Made by a program: the position numbers and the translations under genes
In this document: piece after piece, positions 63,890-64,000 of the stretch
Numbering within the stretch: position 1 is the stretch's first letter
Layout of the letters: each line of letters opens with the position of its first letter
Origin: Odontocerum albicorne
Lineage: Eukaryota; Arthropoda; Insecta; Trichoptera; Odontoceridae
Reading direction: 5' to 3'
DNA: 64,000 nt
NCBI GenBank assembly: GCA_949825065.1
Contig: OX463846.1
Span: 11,652,177 to 11,716,176 of the forward strand
The notes under the pieces: generated by a model
Told to the model about the DNA's origin: nothing
What the model saw: the letters and a program-made list of their open reading frames with translations, nothing else
Databases searched by the model: none

Positions 63890-64000
63890 ATTATATATTA
63901 CACTTTAGTTGTTTATATTATAACATGGTCATGTTGCAATCTTTTCCAACCAATCAGAAATATATTAATAAGAAAATACGACAAACAAAAAAGATAATTT
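63890..64000 (-). mobile_element. SINE-1 tail, antisense, running off the window
   Basis: TATTACACTTTAGTTGTTTA, AACATGGTCATGTTGCAATC, TTTTCCAACCAATCAGAAAT. The body and head would lie beyond 64000. Confidence 0.65.

Overview
This is an AT-rich eukaryotic stretch, most likely from an insect genome. It holds no recognisable intact host gene. Everything identifiable is mobile DNA or satellite DNA: several families of non-LTR retrotransposon (LINE) 3' ends, tRNA-derived SINEs, three piggyBac-type groups (TTAA targets), Tc1/mariner elements (TA targets), two large hairpin elements, and about a dozen tandem arrays. The mix of piggyBac, mariner, Tc1 and LINE tails of the form hairpin followed by AAGCCCGCC suits an insect; a lepidopteran-like genome is plausible but not proven. 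Family letters (LINE-A to LINE-J, SINE-1, SINE-2) are labels for this window only.

Layout. 1-9 kb: LINE tails (1.1, 2.8, 3.4, 5.2, 6.4, 7.8 kb) and a 274-bp foldback hairpin at 6.0 kb. 9-20 kb: a deleted piggyBac inside a LINE-F tail, a piggyBac MITE, SINE-1, several antisense LINE-A copies and a TA-flanked hairpin MITE at 18.4 kb. 20-32 kb: a 72-bp satellite grown from the end of LINE-F (21.1-22.1 kb), a mariner relic, and a composite at 28.3-31.2 kb in which a LINE-C copy carries a Tc1-like transposon and a 14-copy 86-bp array made from LINE-C sequence. 32-48 kb: SINE-1 copies, a second piggyBac-type MITE, LINE-E copies (one nested in LINE-C), an E-box minisatellite at 40.3 kb and several short arrays. 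48-58 kb: SINE-1, LINE-A, complex arrays at 52.5 and 54 kb, and a decayed full-length piggyBac at 55.1-57.6 kb with a second right end. 58-64 kb: a LINE-C copy split by another LINE, a mariner nested in the terminal repeat of another mariner, a short perfect hairpin, and SINE tails.

How the parts work together. SINE-1 shares its 3' tail with LINE-A and LINE-H, so it probably used their reverse transcriptase. Insertions nest in layers that give relative ages. Two of the largest satellites begin inside LINE fragments. An octamer, TACGAGTA or its complement, occurs 21 times by my count; in two cases paralogous copies show it is a 6-bp gain at a TA. That is what excision of a mariner with CGAG termini would leave, and a mariner with such an end lies at 60.9 kb. 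I regard this footprint reading as the most interesting inference here. Exact edges of decayed repeats are approximate.
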